This document shows positions 51,496 through 61,008 of a DNA stretch of 64,000 nt, one piece after another. The stretch is taken from NCBI RefSeq assembly GCF_046506625.1, contig NZ_JBKFFP010000002.1:124001-188000 (forward strand), written 5' to 3'. Under the pieces are notes generated by a model. That model was not told the origin of the DNA and searched no databases. It saw nothing but the letters and a program-made list of their open reading frames with translations. The position numbers and the translations under genes are program-made. Source of the stretch: Zhengella sedimenti. Its GTDB lineage: Bacteria; Pseudomonadota; Alphaproteobacteria; Rhizobiales; Rhizobiaceae. The number at the start of each line of letters is the position of its first letter. Position 1 is the stretch's first letter.

Positions 51496-54111
51496 ATGGA
51501 CGTCGTGATTGTCGAATCGCCAGCAAAGGCGAAAACGATCAACAAGTATCTGGGCAAGAACTACAAGGTTCTGGCTTCCTTCGGCCATGTGCGGGATCTG
51601 CCGCCCAAGGACGGTTCCGTTCGGCCCGACGAGGACTTCGCCATGTCCTGGCAGGTTGACACGGCGTCGGCAAAACGCCTGACGGAAATATCAAAGGCGG
51701 TGAAGGAAGCCGACTCGCTGTTCCTTGCGACTGACCCGGATCGCGAGGGCGAAGCCATTTCCTGGCATGTGCTGGAGGTGCTGAAGCAGAAAAAGGCGAT
51801 CAAGGACAAGCCGGTGCGGCGCGTCGTCTTCAATGCCATCACCAAGAACGCGGTGCTCGACGCGATGGCCAATCCGCGCGAGATCGACGCACCGCTTGTC
51901 GAAGCCTACCTGGCACGCCGGGCACTCGATTATCTCGTCGGCTTCACCCTGTCGCCGGTGCTCTGGCGCAAGCTGCCCGGCGCACGCTCGGCCGGCCGCG
52001 TGCAGTCCGTCGCGCTGAGGCTCGTCTGCGACCGTGAAGCCGAGATCGAACGCTTCGTGCGCGAGGCCTACTGGCTGGTGGCGGGCACATTCCTGACGCC
52101 GCGCGGCGATTCCTTTCCGGCCCGCCTGACAACATTCGACGGCAAGAAGGCGCAGAAGCTGGACATCACCAGCGCCGAACAGGCCGAAGCCATCCGCAAG
52201 GTCCTGGAAGGCTCCACCTTCAAGGTTGCCTCGGTGGAGGCGAAGCCGGCGAAACGCAACCCGGCGCCGCCTTTCACCACGTCCACCTTGCAGCAGGCCG
52301 CCTCCTCGCGGCTCGGTTACGGAGCGACACGCACGATGCAGGTGGCGCAACGCCTTTACGAGGGCGTCGACGTGGGCGGCGAGACGGCCGGCCTGATCAC
52401 CTACATGCGGACCGACGGCGTGCAGATGGCGCCCGAAGCCATCGCCGCGGCGCGCGAGACCATCGGCAAGGAATTCGGCGCGAAGTATCTGCCGGAAAAG
52501 CCGCGCCACTATTCGACCAAGGCCAAGAACGCGCAGGAGGCCCACGAGGCCATCCGCCCGACCGACTTCTCGCGCACGCCGGCCTCGGTTCGCGCCCATC
52601 TCGACAACGACCAGTTCCGTCTCTACGAAATGATCTGGAAGCGGGCCATCGCCAGCCAGATGAACGCCGCCGAACTGGAACGCACCACGGTCGACATCAT
52701 CGCTTCGGGTGGTGGCAAGACGGCTGAATTGCGCGCCAACGGCCAGGTGATCCGCTTCGACGGCTTCCTGGCCGCCTATACGGAGAGCCGGGACGAGGAC
52801 GCCCAGGACGAGGAAGACGGCCGCCTGCCTGAAATCCGCTCCGGCGAGAATGTCGAACGACAGTCCATCGACGTTTCGGAACATTCAACAGAGCCGCCGC
52901 CGCGCTACTCGGAAGCCACGCTCATCAAGAAGATGGAAGAGCTCGGCATCGGCCGGCCCTCCACCTATGCGGCAACGCTCCAGACGCTGCAGGACCGCGA
53001 GTATGTCACCATCGACAAGCGCAAGCTCATTCCCGGTTCCAAGGGCCGGGTGGTGACGGCGTTCCTGGAAAACTTCTTCAGCCGCTACGTCGAATACGAT
53101 TTCACGGCGGGCCTGGAGGAGAAGCTCGACGAGATCTCCGACGGCCGGCTTTCCTGGCGCGAGGTGCTGCGCGATTTCTGGCGCGATTTCACGGCCGCCG
53201 TGGACGAGACGAAGGAATTGCGTGTTTCCGATGTCCTGGAGGCGCTGAACGAGGAACTGGCGCCGCTGGCCTTTCCGGCGCGCGAGGACGGTTCCGACCC
53301 GCGCATCTGCCCGAAATGCGGTAATGGCCAGTTGTCGCTCAAGCTCGGCAAGTATGGCGCCTTCGTCGGCTGCTCGAACTATCCCGAATGCGGCTATACG
53401 CGCCAGCTTGGCGAGAACGGAGAAGGCAGCGGCGACGGCGCGGGGCTGGAAGACGGCAACAAGGTGCTGGGTGCCGACCCCTATACGGGCGAGGAAATCA
53501 CGCTGCGCTCCGGGCGGTTCGGCCCCTATGTCCAGCGCGGCGAAGGCAAGGATGCCAAGCGCTCCAGCCTTCCCAAGGGCTGGCAGCCGGCCGACATGGA
53601 CCATGAGAAGGCGCTCGCACTGATCAACCTGCCGCGCGACGTGGGCCAGCATCCCGAGACGGGCAAGATGATATCCGCGGGCCTCGGCCGCTATGGCCCC
53701 TTCGTGCTGCATGACGGCACCTATGCCAACCTGGAGAGCATCGAGGACGTGTTCTCCATCGGCATCAATCGGGCGGTTTCCGTACTGGCGGAGAAAGCGG
53801 CCAAGGGCGCCGGTCGCGGGCGGGCCAAGCCCGCGGCGCTGAAGGAACTGGGCGAACATCCCGATGGCGGCGCCATAACCGTGCGCGACGGGCGCTATGG
53901 CCCCTATGTCAACTGGGAAAAGGTCAACGCCACCCTGCCCAACGGCAAGGATCCGCAATCGGTGACGCTGGAAGAGGCGCTGGCACTGATCGCGGAACGG
54001 GCCGCAAAATCCGGCGGAGCGAAGAAGCCGGCCCGCAAGGCGGCCCCGGCCAAGTCGGCGAAAAAGCCGGCGGCGGCCAAGAAGACCGCCGCGAAGAAGA
54101 AGACGGCCTGA
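51496..54111 (+). CDS. topA: DNA topoisomerase I
   Basis: 871 residues; relaxes negative supercoils. Toprim domain at the start (VVIVESPAKAKTINKYLG, FLATDPDREGEAISWH), active-site Y303 in GLITYMRTDG, and one zinc ribbon (C605, C608, C626, C632). After it come three Cys-free C-terminal repeats (SGRFGPYVQ, LGRYGPFVLH, DGRYGPYVNW), then a Lys/Ala-rich tail (about 830-871). Its stop overlaps the rnr start by one base. Confidence 0.97.
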   Translation: MDVVIVESPAKAKTINKYLGKNYKVLASFGHVRDLPPKDGSVRPDEDFAMSWQVDTASAKRLTEISKAVKEADSLFLATDPDREGEAISWHVLEVLKQKKAIKDKPVRRVVFNAITKNAVLDAMANPREIDAPLVEAYLARRALDYLVGFTLSPVLWRKLPGARSAGRVQSVALRLVCDREAEIERFVREAYWLVAGTFLTPRGDSFPARLTTFDGKKAQKLDITSAEQAEAIRKVLEGSTFKVASVEAKPAKRNPAPPFTTSTLQQAASSRLGYGATRTMQVAQRLYEGVDVGGETAGLITYMRTDGVQMAPEAIAAARETIGKEFGAKYLPEKPRHYSTKAKNAQEAHEAIRPTDFSRTPASVRAHLDNDQFRLYEMIWKRAIASQMNAAELERTTVDIIASGGGKTAELRANGQVIRFDGFLAAYTESRDEDAQDEEDGRLPEIRSGENVERQSIDVSEHSTEPPPRYSEATLIKKMEELGIGRPSTYAATLQTLQDREYVTIDKRKLIPGSKGRVVTAFLENFFSRYVEYDFTAGLEEKLDEISDGRLSWREVLRDFWRDFTAAVDETKELRVSDVLEALNEELAPLAFPAREDGSDPRICPKCGNGQLSLKLGKYGAFVGCSNYPECGYTRQLGENGEGSGDGAGLEDGNKVLGADPYTGEEITLRSGRFGPYVQRGEGKDAKRSSLPKGWQPADMDHEKALALINLPRDVGQHPETGKMISAGLGRYGPFVLHDGTYANLESIEDVFSIGINRAVSVLAEKAAKGAGRGRAKPAALKELGEHPDGGAITVRDGRYGPYVNWEKVNATLPNGKDPQSVTLEEALALIAERAAKSGGAKKPARKAAPAKSAKKPAAAKKTAAKKKTA

Positions 54112-56414
54112 TGGCGCGCCGGCTGCCAGGCACCGGAAAGGACCGGACCGAAAGGCCGGCGCGCAATGCGCACATGCCGTCGCGCGACGAGATCCTGCGC
54201 TACATCGCGGAGAACCCCGATGCCGCGGGCAAGCGGGAACTGGCCAAGGCCTTCAACCTGAAGGGCGATGCGCGCGTCGAACTCAAGCAGATGCTGCGCG
54301 AGTTGCAGGACGAGGGCCTGATCGAGAAGCGGCGCAAGCGCCTTTCGCGCCCGGGCGCCCTGCCCCAGGTCACGGTGCTCGAAATTTTCGGCCGCGACAG
54401 CGATGGCGGACTGGTAGCGCGGCCCATGGAATGGGACGAGGCCGATGGCGCGGCGCCGGTCGTGGCCGTCAAGACCGCCCGCAACGCGCCGGGACGCCAG
54501 CCCGGTGTCGGCGACCGCGTCCTGGCCAAGACCTTCGTCTCCGACCGCGACGACGGGCCTGCCTATTCGGCCCGCGTTATGAAAGTGCTGGACAAGCGGC
54601 GCGATGCCGTGCTCGGCGTCTTCCGCGAACTGGCCGACGGCAGCCTGCGCATCGAACCGGTCGACCGCAAGCAGGACGAACTCGTCGTCGAGGCGGAAGA
54701 CCGGGGCGATGCGAAACCCGGCGATCTGGTGGAGGTTCAGCCCGGCCGCAGTCCGCGCCATGGCCTTGGCCGGGCGAAGGTGACGGCCGTGATCGGTTCG
54801 GTCGCGTCGGAAAAGGCGATCTCCATGATCGCCATCCATGCCCATGAAATCCCGCATGTCTTTCCCCCGGAGGTCATCGCGGAGGCCGAAGCGGCAAAGC
54901 CGGCCACCATGGAGGGGCGCGAGGACTGGCGCGCCATGGATCTCGTCACCATCGATCCGGCGGATGCCAAGGACCATGACGACGCCATTCACGCCGAACC
55001 CGACAGCAATCCGGACAATCCCGGCGGCCACATCGTCACCGTCGCGATCGCCGATGTCGCCAACTACGTGCGGTCCGGCTCGGCGCTCGACCGGGAAGCC
55101 CTGAAACGCGGCAATTCGGTCTATTTCCCGGACCGTGTCGTGCCGATGCTGCCGGAGCGGATCTCCAACGACCTGTGCTCGCTGAAGGAGAACGTGGACC
55201 GCCCGGCGCTGGCCGTGCGCATGGTCTTCTCCGCCAAGGGGCGCAAGCTGAGGCATTCCTTCCACCGCATAATGATGCGGTCGTCGGCACGGCTGGCCTA
55301 TGTGCAGGCGCAAGCCGCCATTGACGGCGCGCCCGACGACAAGACCGGCCCCATCCTCGAAACCGTTCTCAAGCCGCTCTGGGCCGCCTATCGCGTGCTG
55401 GCGCAGGGCCGCGCCAACCGCGAACCGCTTGAACTGGACCTGCCGGAGCGCAAGATCCTGCTGAAGGAGGACGGAACCGTGGACCGGGTCACGGTGCCGG
55501 ACCGTCTCGACGCGCACAGGCTGGTCGAGGAATACATGATCCAGGCCAATGTCTCGGCCGCCGAGACCCTGGAAACGCAAAGCCAGGCACTGGTCTACCG
55601 CGTGCATGACGTGCCGTCGCTGGCCAAGCAGGAGAGCCTGCGGGAGTTCCTGCGGACGGTCGGGCTGTCGCTGGCGCGCGGCGCGCAGTTACGCCCGGCC
55701 CAGTTCAACACCATCCTGTCCGCCGTCGACAACACGGAAAACGAGGCGCTGGTCAACGAGGTCGTGCTGCGCAGCCAGAGCCAGGCGGTCTATTCGCCGG
55801 CCAATATCGGCCATTTCGGCCTCAATCTTCAGCGCTACGCCCATTTCACCTCGCCGATCCGCCGCTACGCCGACCTGATCGTCCACCGCGCGCTGATCCG
55901 GGCGCTCAAGCTCGGCGCAGACGGGCTGACGAAGGACGAGGAAGCGCGGCTCGACGACATCTCGGCGCTGATCTCGGCGACCGAACGGCGCGCCATGGCG
56001 GCCGAACGCGAAACCGTGGACCGGCTGGTCGCCTCGCATCTGGCCGACCAGGTGGGCCAGGTCTTCGACGGGCGCATCACGGGCGTGACAAAGGCCGGCC
56101 TTTTCGTGCAACTGCCGCAATTCGGTGCCGACGGGTTCATCCCCATCTCCAAGCTCGGCGACGAGTATTTCCACTACGACGAAGCATCCCATGCGGTGGT
56201 GGGCGGCGCATCCGGCGAAGGCTGGCGCCTCGGCGACAAGGTCGAGGTCGAACTGGTCGAGATCGCGCCGATGGCCGGGTCCATCCTGATGGCCATGGCC
56301 AGCGACGCGCGGCCGCTGCCGGGGATGACACGATCCTTTCACAAGACCAAGGCAGGCTCCCGCGCAAGGCCGCGGGTTGCCAAGGGCCGATCCGGGGGCA
56401 AGGGAAGACGATGA
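54111..56414 (+). CDS. rnr: Ribonuclease R
   Basis: 767 residues. A 3'-to-5' exoribonuclease able to digest structured RNA. Order: winged-helix N-terminus (about 20-80), cold-shock domains (about 85-260), the RNB catalytic domain with D282, D288, D290, D291 (TIDPADAKDHDDAIH), then a C-terminal S1 domain (GRITGVTKAGLFVQL, about 655-735) and a basic tail. It starts at TGATG, overlapping topA, and ends ATGA with DUF983, so the three genes are tightly coupled. Confidence 0.96.
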   Translation: MARRLPGTGKDRTERPARNAHMPSRDEILRYIAENPDAAGKRELAKAFNLKGDARVELKQMLRELQDEGLIEKRRKRLSRPGALPQVTVLEIFGRDSDGGLVARPMEWDEADGAAPVVAVKTARNAPGRQPGVGDRVLAKTFVSDRDDGPAYSARVMKVLDKRRDAVLGVFRELADGSLRIEPVDRKQDELVVEAEDRGDAKPGDLVEVQPGRSPRHGLGRAKVTAVIGSVASEKAISMIAIHAHEIPHVFPPEVIAEAEAAKPATMEGREDWRAMDLVTIDPADAKDHDDAIHAEPDSNPDNPGGHIVTVAIADVANYVRSGSALDREALKRGNSVYFPDRVVPMLPERISNDLCSLKENVDRPALAVRMVFSAKGRKLRHSFHRIMMRSSARLAYVQAQAAIDGAPDDKTGPILETVLKPLWAAYRVLAQGRANREPLELDLPERKILLKEDGTVDRVTVPDRLDAHRLVEEYMIQANVSAAETLETQSQALVYRVHDVPSLAKQESLREFLRTVGLSLARGAQLRPAQFNTILSAVDNTENEALVNEVVLRSQSQAVYSPANIGHFGLNLQRYAHFTSPIRRYADLIVHRALIRALKLGADGLTKDEEARLDDISALISATERRAMAAERETVDRLVASHLADQVGQVFDGRITGVTKAGLFVQLPQFGADGFIPISKLGDEYFHYDEASHAVVGGASGEGWRLGDKVEVELVEIAPMAGSILMAMASDARPLPGMTRSFHKTKAGSRARPRVAKGRSGGKGRR

Positions 56415-56854
56415 CACACGATATCCGCCAGTTCGGCGGCGAAGCGCATAGCGGGCGCCCGGCGCGCGCGCTGGGACAGGCCATGTGGCGCGGCTGGCGC
56501 GGGCTCTGCCCGAATTGCGGCGAAGGAAAGCTCTTCAAGGGTTTTACCAGGACGGTGGACACATGCGCCCACTGCGGCGAAGCCATCCATCATCATCGCG
56601 CCGACGACCTGCCCGCCTATCTCGTCATCTTCATCGTCGGCCACATCGTGGTCGGCGCCTTCATGGGCGTGGAGCGGCTCTACACGCTTTCCAACTGGCA
56701 ACACCTGGCCATCTGGGTGCCGGTCACGATCGCCATGTCGCTTGCCATCCTCCAACCGGTGAAGGGTTCGGTGGTCGGCCTGCAATGGGCGCTTTACATG
56801 CACGGTTTCGGCGGCAACGATGACGAGCCGGATACACATCCAGAACAGGACTGA
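56411..56854 (+). CDS. DUF983 family membrane protein with zinc-ribbon-like N-terminus
   Basis: 147 residues. Two CxxC pairs (GLCPNCGEGKLF and DTCAHCGEAIHHH) form a likely zinc site, then two hydrophobic helices (about 75-95 and 100-120) as in DUF983. Function unknown, though the family is linked to terminal-oxidase loci in some genomes. It overlaps rnr by 4 bp. Confidence 0.9.
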   Translation: MTHDIRQFGGEAHSGRPARALGQAMWRGWRGLCPNCGEGKLFKGFTRTVDTCAHCGEAIHHHRADDLPAYLVIFIVGHIVVGAFMGVERLYTLSNWQHLAIWVPVTIAMSLAILQPVKGSVVGLQWALYMHGFGGNDDEPDTHPEQD

Positions 56855-56860
56855 CGGACG

Positions 56861-57604
56861 ATGGACGGACTGACGCGCGCGCAGATCGATCAGACGGAAA
56901 ACAAGGATTTTGCCCTTGGCAAGGGGCCGCTGCGGCCGCGCGATGCAGCCACGCTGCTGCTTCTCGACCGGTCGGGCAGCAAGCCGAAGGTGCTGCTCGG
57001 CAAGCGGCATCACAAGCACGCGTTCATGCCCGGCAAGTTCGTCTTTCCCGGCGGGCGCACCGATCCCGCCGATGCGCGCATTCCGGTGGCGGGCGAACTC
57101 CCGGAGCCGGAGGCAACCAAGCTGAACGCGATGACGCGCGCGCGCTTCACGCAGGCCCGCGCCCGCGCCATCGCCATGTCCGCCGTGCGCGAGACTTATG
57201 AGGAGGCCGGCATCCTGATCGGCCGCCGGCAGGACTTCGCGACAAGGGCCGCCGACTGGCAGGGCTTTTGCGCGCATGGCGTGGCGCCGTCACTGGAAGG
57301 CTTGCGGATGGTCGCGCGCGCCATCACGCCGCCCGGACGCGTGCGCCGGTTCGATACCCGCTTCTTCGCCGTGTGGCGCGACGCGGCCGCCCTGGAACTG
57401 CCCGAAGGCGGCCCGACACAGGAACTGGAGGAACTGATGTGGCTCGATTTCGCGGAGGCGGTCGAGGCCGACATCCCGATGATCACGCGCACAGTCCTTG
57501 AGGAACTGGGAAAGCGTCTCGCCGAAGACCCCGAGCTGGCGCCCGGTGGGCCGGCGCCCTTCTACCGCATGATCAACGGCCAGTTCCGGCGCGACGTTCT
57601 CTAG
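56861..57604 (+). CDS. NUDIX hydrolase
   Basis: 247 residues. The Nudix box ends in AVRETYEEAGILIG (REx2EExGx pattern), with the leading Gly in FPGGRTD separated by an insert of about 50 residues, as in the NUDT19/CoA-type subgroup. It should cleave a nucleoside diphosphate linked to another group; the substrate is not readable. It lies 6 bp after DUF983. Confidence 0.92.
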   Translation: MDGLTRAQIDQTENKDFALGKGPLRPRDAATLLLLDRSGSKPKVLLGKRHHKHAFMPGKFVFPGGRTDPADARIPVAGELPEPEATKLNAMTRARFTQARARAIAMSAVRETYEEAGILIGRRQDFATRAADWQGFCAHGVAPSLEGLRMVARAITPPGRVRRFDTRFFAVWRDAAALELPEGGPTQELEELMWLDFAEAVEADIPMITRTVLEELGKRLAEDPELAPGGPAPFYRMINGQFRRDVL

Positions 57605-57642
57605 CACGAGGCAAAGCCTCAGCCACAGGCGGGAATCACGGC

Positions 57643-58839
57643 ATGCAGCCCGAGTTCACTGGCAGTTCCGGGCATGAGACCGTTCAGTGGCGCGGCCTTG
57701 CCGCGGCCATCGCCTCCATATCCGTCGTCGGCATCGCCATCGGTCTCGGCATGCCGCTGCTGTCCTTCGTGCTGGAGGGGCGCGGCTTTTCGGCCGGCAT
57801 GATCGGGCTCAACACGGCTGTCGCGGGCCTCGCCTCGCTGGCGGCCGCGCCCTTCGCCACACCGATGGCGGTGCGTTTCGGCATGATTCCCGTCGTTCTG
57901 GTCATGCTGGGCGTGGGCGGCGCATCGTTCGCGGGATTCCATTTCACCGAATCCTTCGCGGGATGGTTCGTGCTGCGCGCGACGCTGCATTTCGCCATCA
58001 CTGTCCTGTTCATCCTGTCGGAATCATGGATCAACCATTGCGCGCCGCCGGCGCGGCGCGGTTTCGTATTGGGCATCTATGCCACGGTCCTGTCGCTCGG
58101 CTTCGCCGCCGGCCCATGGATCTTCGCCCAGCTCGGTTCGGAAGGCTTCCTGCCCTTCGGCTTCACGCTGGTGCTGATCGCGCTGGCCGCCGTGCCGGTC
58201 CTCTTCGCCACGCGCGATGCTCCCGACCTGTCGGAAGGCGACGCCCTTTCAGGAGGGACCGGCTTCTGGCGCTACATCGTCCTGGTTCCGACCGCCACCT
58301 TCGCCGTCTTCGTTTTCGGTGCGGTGGAGACAGGCGGCTTCGCGCTGTTTCCCGTCTACGGCCTCCGGATGGGGTATGACGAGGCAAGCGCGGCCCTCCT
58401 GCTCACCATGGTGGGACTCGGCAATGTCGTGCTGCAGATCCCGCTCGGCATCATCAGCGACCGGGTCCGGGACCGGCGCACCATCCTGCTGGCCTGCGCG
58501 GCGACCGGCCTTGCCGGAATGGCGCTGCTGCCATTCATCGCGCACGACTGGCACCTGACGGCGGGGCTGCTGTTCGTCTGGGGCGGCGTCGTTGCCGGAC
58601 TTTACACGGTGGGTCTGGCGCATCTGGGTTCGCGGCTGACCGGCCGGCAACTGGTGCAGGCGAATGCCGCCTTCGTGTTCTGCTACGGGCTCGGCATGCT
58701 GGCCGGGCCGGCGGCGATCGGGGTCGGCATGGAAATCTCCGGGCCTAACGGCTTTGCCCACGTCCTCGCCGTCTTCTTCGCCGCCTATATCGCGCTCATC
58801 GTGTCGCGCACGATCATCCGGCCACGAAAAGCGACGTGA
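57643..58839 (+). CDS. MFS family transporter
   Basis: 398 residues with twelve hydrophobic helices in two halves. The loop motif GIISDRVRDRRT after helix 8 resembles the MFS 'A-motif' usually found between helices 2 and 3, where ATPMAVRFG stands here. No substrate clue. It follows the nudix gene by 38 bp. Confidence 0.9.
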   Translation: MQPEFTGSSGHETVQWRGLAAAIASISVVGIAIGLGMPLLSFVLEGRGFSAGMIGLNTAVAGLASLAAAPFATPMAVRFGMIPVVLVMLGVGGASFAGFHFTESFAGWFVLRATLHFAITVLFILSESWINHCAPPARRGFVLGIYATVLSLGFAAGPWIFAQLGSEGFLPFGFTLVLIALAAVPVLFATRDAPDLSEGDALSGGTGFWRYIVLVPTATFAVFVFGAVETGGFALFPVYGLRMGYDEASAALLLTMVGLGNVVLQIPLGIISDRVRDRRTILLACAATGLAGMALLPFIAHDWHLTAGLLFVWGGVVAGLYTVGLAHLGSRLTGRQLVQANAAFVFCYGLGMLAGPAAIGVGMEISGPNGFAHVLAVFFAAYIALIVSRTIIRPRKAT

Positions 58840-58973
58840 GGACGCCTGCCTGCCGGTTGCGGGCTTGACTTTCCCGCCCCGATCCGTATGTGTCGCGCAC
58901 GAATGATTGCCGCGCCGGGTCTCCATGCCCCATGGCATGCGGTTTTCCCAGACAAGCAACAACGGACAAGACC

Positions 58974-59141
58974 ATGGCCAAGGCTACCACGATCAAGATC
59001 AAGCTCCTGTCGACCGCCGACACCGGCTTCTTCTACGTCACCAAGAAGAACAGCCGCACGATGACGGAAAAGATGACGAAGCGTAAGTACGACCCGATTG
59101 CCAAGAAGCACGTCGAGTTCAAGGAAGCCAAGATCAAGTGA
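58974..59141 (+). CDS. rpmG: 50S ribosomal protein L33
   Basis: 55 residues. It reads MAKATTIKIKLLSTADTG then FFYVTKKNSRTMTEKMTKRKYDP, standard L33 without the zinc cysteines (Cys-minus form). AACGGACAAG precedes the ATG. A strong terminator follows at 59166. Confidence 0.97.
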   Translation: MAKATTIKIKLLSTADTGFFYVTKKNSRTMTEKMTKRKYDPIAKKHVEFKEAKIK

Positions 59142-59165
59142 TCGGGCCTGCCATAGCATTCCGAG

Positions 59166-59191
59166 CGCCGCCCCCACAGGGCGGCGTTTTT
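59166..59191 (+). terminator. Terminator of rpmG
   Basis: 8-bp stem CGCCGCCC/GGGCGGCG with a 5-nt loop followed by five T residues. Confidence 0.92.
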
Positions 59192-59280
59192 GTCTGAAGC
59201 GTGCGGATCGCCGCACTACGGCGAGCGCCGGTGACCGGTTCAACGCCGGCGTCCAAAGCCTTGTGAAAAAAGGAAAATGG

Positions 59281-59340
59281 GGGCCGGCCGGAAACTGGCA
59301 GCGGTACGAGGAGGCCACTGAAAGCCAGGCCGGCCGGCCC
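59281..59340 (-). ncRNA. Candidate structured RNA with CCUCCU loop
   Basis: An 11-bp perfect stem (GGGCCGGCCGG with CCGGCCGGCCC), a small internal loop, then a 5-bp stem CTGGC/GCCAG and a 24-nt loop. On the minus strand the loop carries CCTCCT, complementary to ribosome sites, and the hairpin is followed by CATTTTCCTTTTTT, terminator-like. The minus strand is therefore favoured. No family recognised. Confidence 0.4.
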
Positions 59341-59418
59341 ACCCCACGGACCCAGGAGATGCGGCGGACCTGAGCATCATGGGGTATGGTCGATCACGCT
59401 GCGGTTGGATTTGGGGGC

Positions 59419-59460
59419 TGCAACATCCGGTGCGTGATTATTTGCCTGCAGGATGTTGCA
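59419..59460. repeat. Inverted repeat TGCAACATCC-N22-GGATGTTGCA
   Basis: Perfect 10-bp arms. It could be a hairpin in an RNA from either strand or a protein site. The low-GC spacer differs from the flanks. Confidence 0.6.
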
Positions 59461-59482
59461 ATCCCATGGAAAAATCAACCAT

Positions 59483-59525
59483 TTCTTAACCCAAGGGCAA
59501 CCTTGTCTTCAGCCATGGTTAAGAA
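59483..59525. promoter_or_regulatory. Inverted TTCTTAACC/GGTTAAGAA pair (CtrA-like half-sites)
   Basis: Two 9-bp arms, facing each other, 25 bp apart. TTAACC cores resemble CtrA half-sites. They lie between two gene ends, where no promoter for a known gene is required. Confidence 0.4.
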
Positions 59526-59594
59526 TCGCCGTCCGGCCCTGCCGGTCACCGGCACAGGACCTGAAAAACGGGGCCCCGATTTCCTGCGCGGAAT

Positions 59595-60968
59595 TCAGGC
59601 GGCGTGCGCAACCACCTTGTTGCGGCCCGTGTTCTTGGCCTCGTAAAGCGCTTCGTCCGCGCGTTTCATGATCTGCAAGGCGCTCTCGTCGCTTCCCAGC
59701 AGGGAGGCCACGCCGATGGAGACGGTCACGTCGAGCTGACGGCCCTGCCCGATGTCGAAGGCTGCGCCCTCGATCTGCACGCGCAACCGCTCGGCCACCT
59801 TGTTGGCGATTTCCGGCGGCGTATCGGGCATGATGATGGCGAATTCCTCGCCGCCATAGCGGCAGGCGAGATCGGCGCCGCGCACATGGCGCCGGATGCG
59901 GCGGGCAAATTCGCGGATCACCTCGTCGCCGGCGTCGTGGCCGTGGGTATCGTTGACCAGCTTGAAACGGTCGAGATCCGTCATCATCACCGAAAGCGGG
60001 CGGCCGCGCGTTCGTGCGCGTTCGTAGAGCCGCTGCAGGTGGGTATCGAGGTAACGGCGGTTGTGCATGCCCGTCAGCGGGTCGGTGACCGCCATCTCGA
60101 TGGTCTGGGCGACCGAAGCGCGCAGGCCGTCATTGTAGCGCTTCCGGCGCACCTGCGTCATGAGGCGTGCCTTGAACTCCTGCGGTTCGACAGGCCGCGT
60201 CACATAATCGTTGACGCCCAGTTCAAGGCCGCGGGCGACAAGCTCTTCCTGATCCGCCTCGGCCACCAGCATGACCGGGGTAAAGCGCGTCATGTCGATG
60301 GAACGAAGATGCGAGCACAGGCGAAGCGGGTCGAAATCGGCAAATTGCGTCGACACGACGATCACGTCATGGGACTTGTTGACCGCCTCGAAGAAGCCGG
60401 CCTGCGGATCGGCCATCGCGGTCACGTCGCCGAGTTCGCCCAGGATCGCCTGCAGGCGCGCCGAGGATGACGGGCGTTCGTCGATGAGGAGGAAGGACGG
60501 CGGCGTCCTGTCTTCCGCAGCCGCGCGGCTGGACAGGAGTTCATCGATGCCGATGTCACGCGTCGTCGCCGCGCGCAGCCGCAATTCGTCCGAAAGGGAT
60601 TTCAGGCGCACCAGGCTTTTCACGCGGGTTATCAGTTGCAGGTCGTTGACCGGCTTGGTCAGAAAGTCGTCGGCGCCGCATTGCAGGCCCTTCACGCGGT
60701 CGGCGGGCTGGTCGAGCGCCGTCACCATGACCACCGGGATATGGGCCGTCTGCGGATCGGCCTTCAGGCGGCGGCAAACCTCGAACCCGTCGATACCGGG
60801 CATCATGATGTCGAGAAGGATGACATCGACGCGCTCGTTTTCAACGACGCTCAAGGCCTCCTCGCCATTGGACGCGGTCAGAACCTCGAAATACTCGGCG
60901 AGCAACCGCGATTCCAGCAGGCGCACATTGGCGGGAATATCATCGACGACAAGAATTCGCGCGGTCAT
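59595..60968 (-). CDS. pleD: Diguanylate cyclase response regulator PleD
   Basis: 457 residues: REC1 (about 1-120; phospho-acceptor Asp in VILLDIMMPG), a second, degenerate REC (about 155-275) and a GGDEF domain (about 290-455) with the active GGEEF (CRYGGEEFAI) and an inhibitory RxxD site five residues before it (RGAD). It makes c-di-GMP when phosphorylated, steering polar development. The ATG at 60968 removes a noisy upstream extension. It lies 40 bp after divK, the usual alphaproteobacterial pairing. Confidence 0.95.
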   Translation of the reverse strand: MTARILVVDDIPANVRLLESRLLAEYFEVLTASNGEEALSVVENERVDVILLDIMMPGIDGFEVCRRLKADPQTAHIPVVMVTALDQPADRVKGLQCGADDFLTKPVNDLQLITRVKSLVRLKSLSDELRLRAATTRDIGIDELLSSRAAAEDRTPPSFLLIDERPSSSARLQAILGELGDVTAMADPQAGFFEAVNKSHDVIVVSTQFADFDPLRLCSHLRSIDMTRFTPVMLVAEADQEELVARGLELGVNDYVTRPVEPQEFKARLMTQVRRKRYNDGLRASVAQTIEMAVTDPLTGMHNRRYLDTHLQRLYERARTRGRPLSVMMTDLDRFKLVNDTHGHDAGDEVIREFARRIRRHVRGADLACRYGGEEFAIIMPDTPPEIANKVAERLRVQIEGAAFDIGQGRQLDVTVSIGVASLLGSDESALQIMKRADEALYEAKNTGRNKVVAHAA

Positions 60969-61008
60969 GGACGGTTCCCGTATCTTCGTGCCGGTGCGGA
61001 CGGAGCCA

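Larger units (their letters stand above)
59142..59594. other. 453-bp gap between convergent rpmG and pleD with strong inverted repeats
   Basis: No credible protein gene. After the rpmG terminator come a 60-nt hairpin (59281-59340), a perfect 10-bp inverted repeat (59419-59460) and a 9-bp inverted repeat of TTCTTAACC (59483-59525). Both neighbours end here, so none of these is needed as their promoter. An independent RNA is plausible. Confidence 0.55.

Noticed and set aside
53904..55607. A 567-codon open frame opposite topA and rnr
   Set aside because: Crosses the end of topA and the start of rnr on the opposite strand, with no recognisable domain.
59386..59646. A rightward 86-codon frame in the rpmG-pleD gap
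   Set aside because: It runs into the end of pleD, has no ribosome site and no recognisable sequence; the inverted repeats explain the region better.
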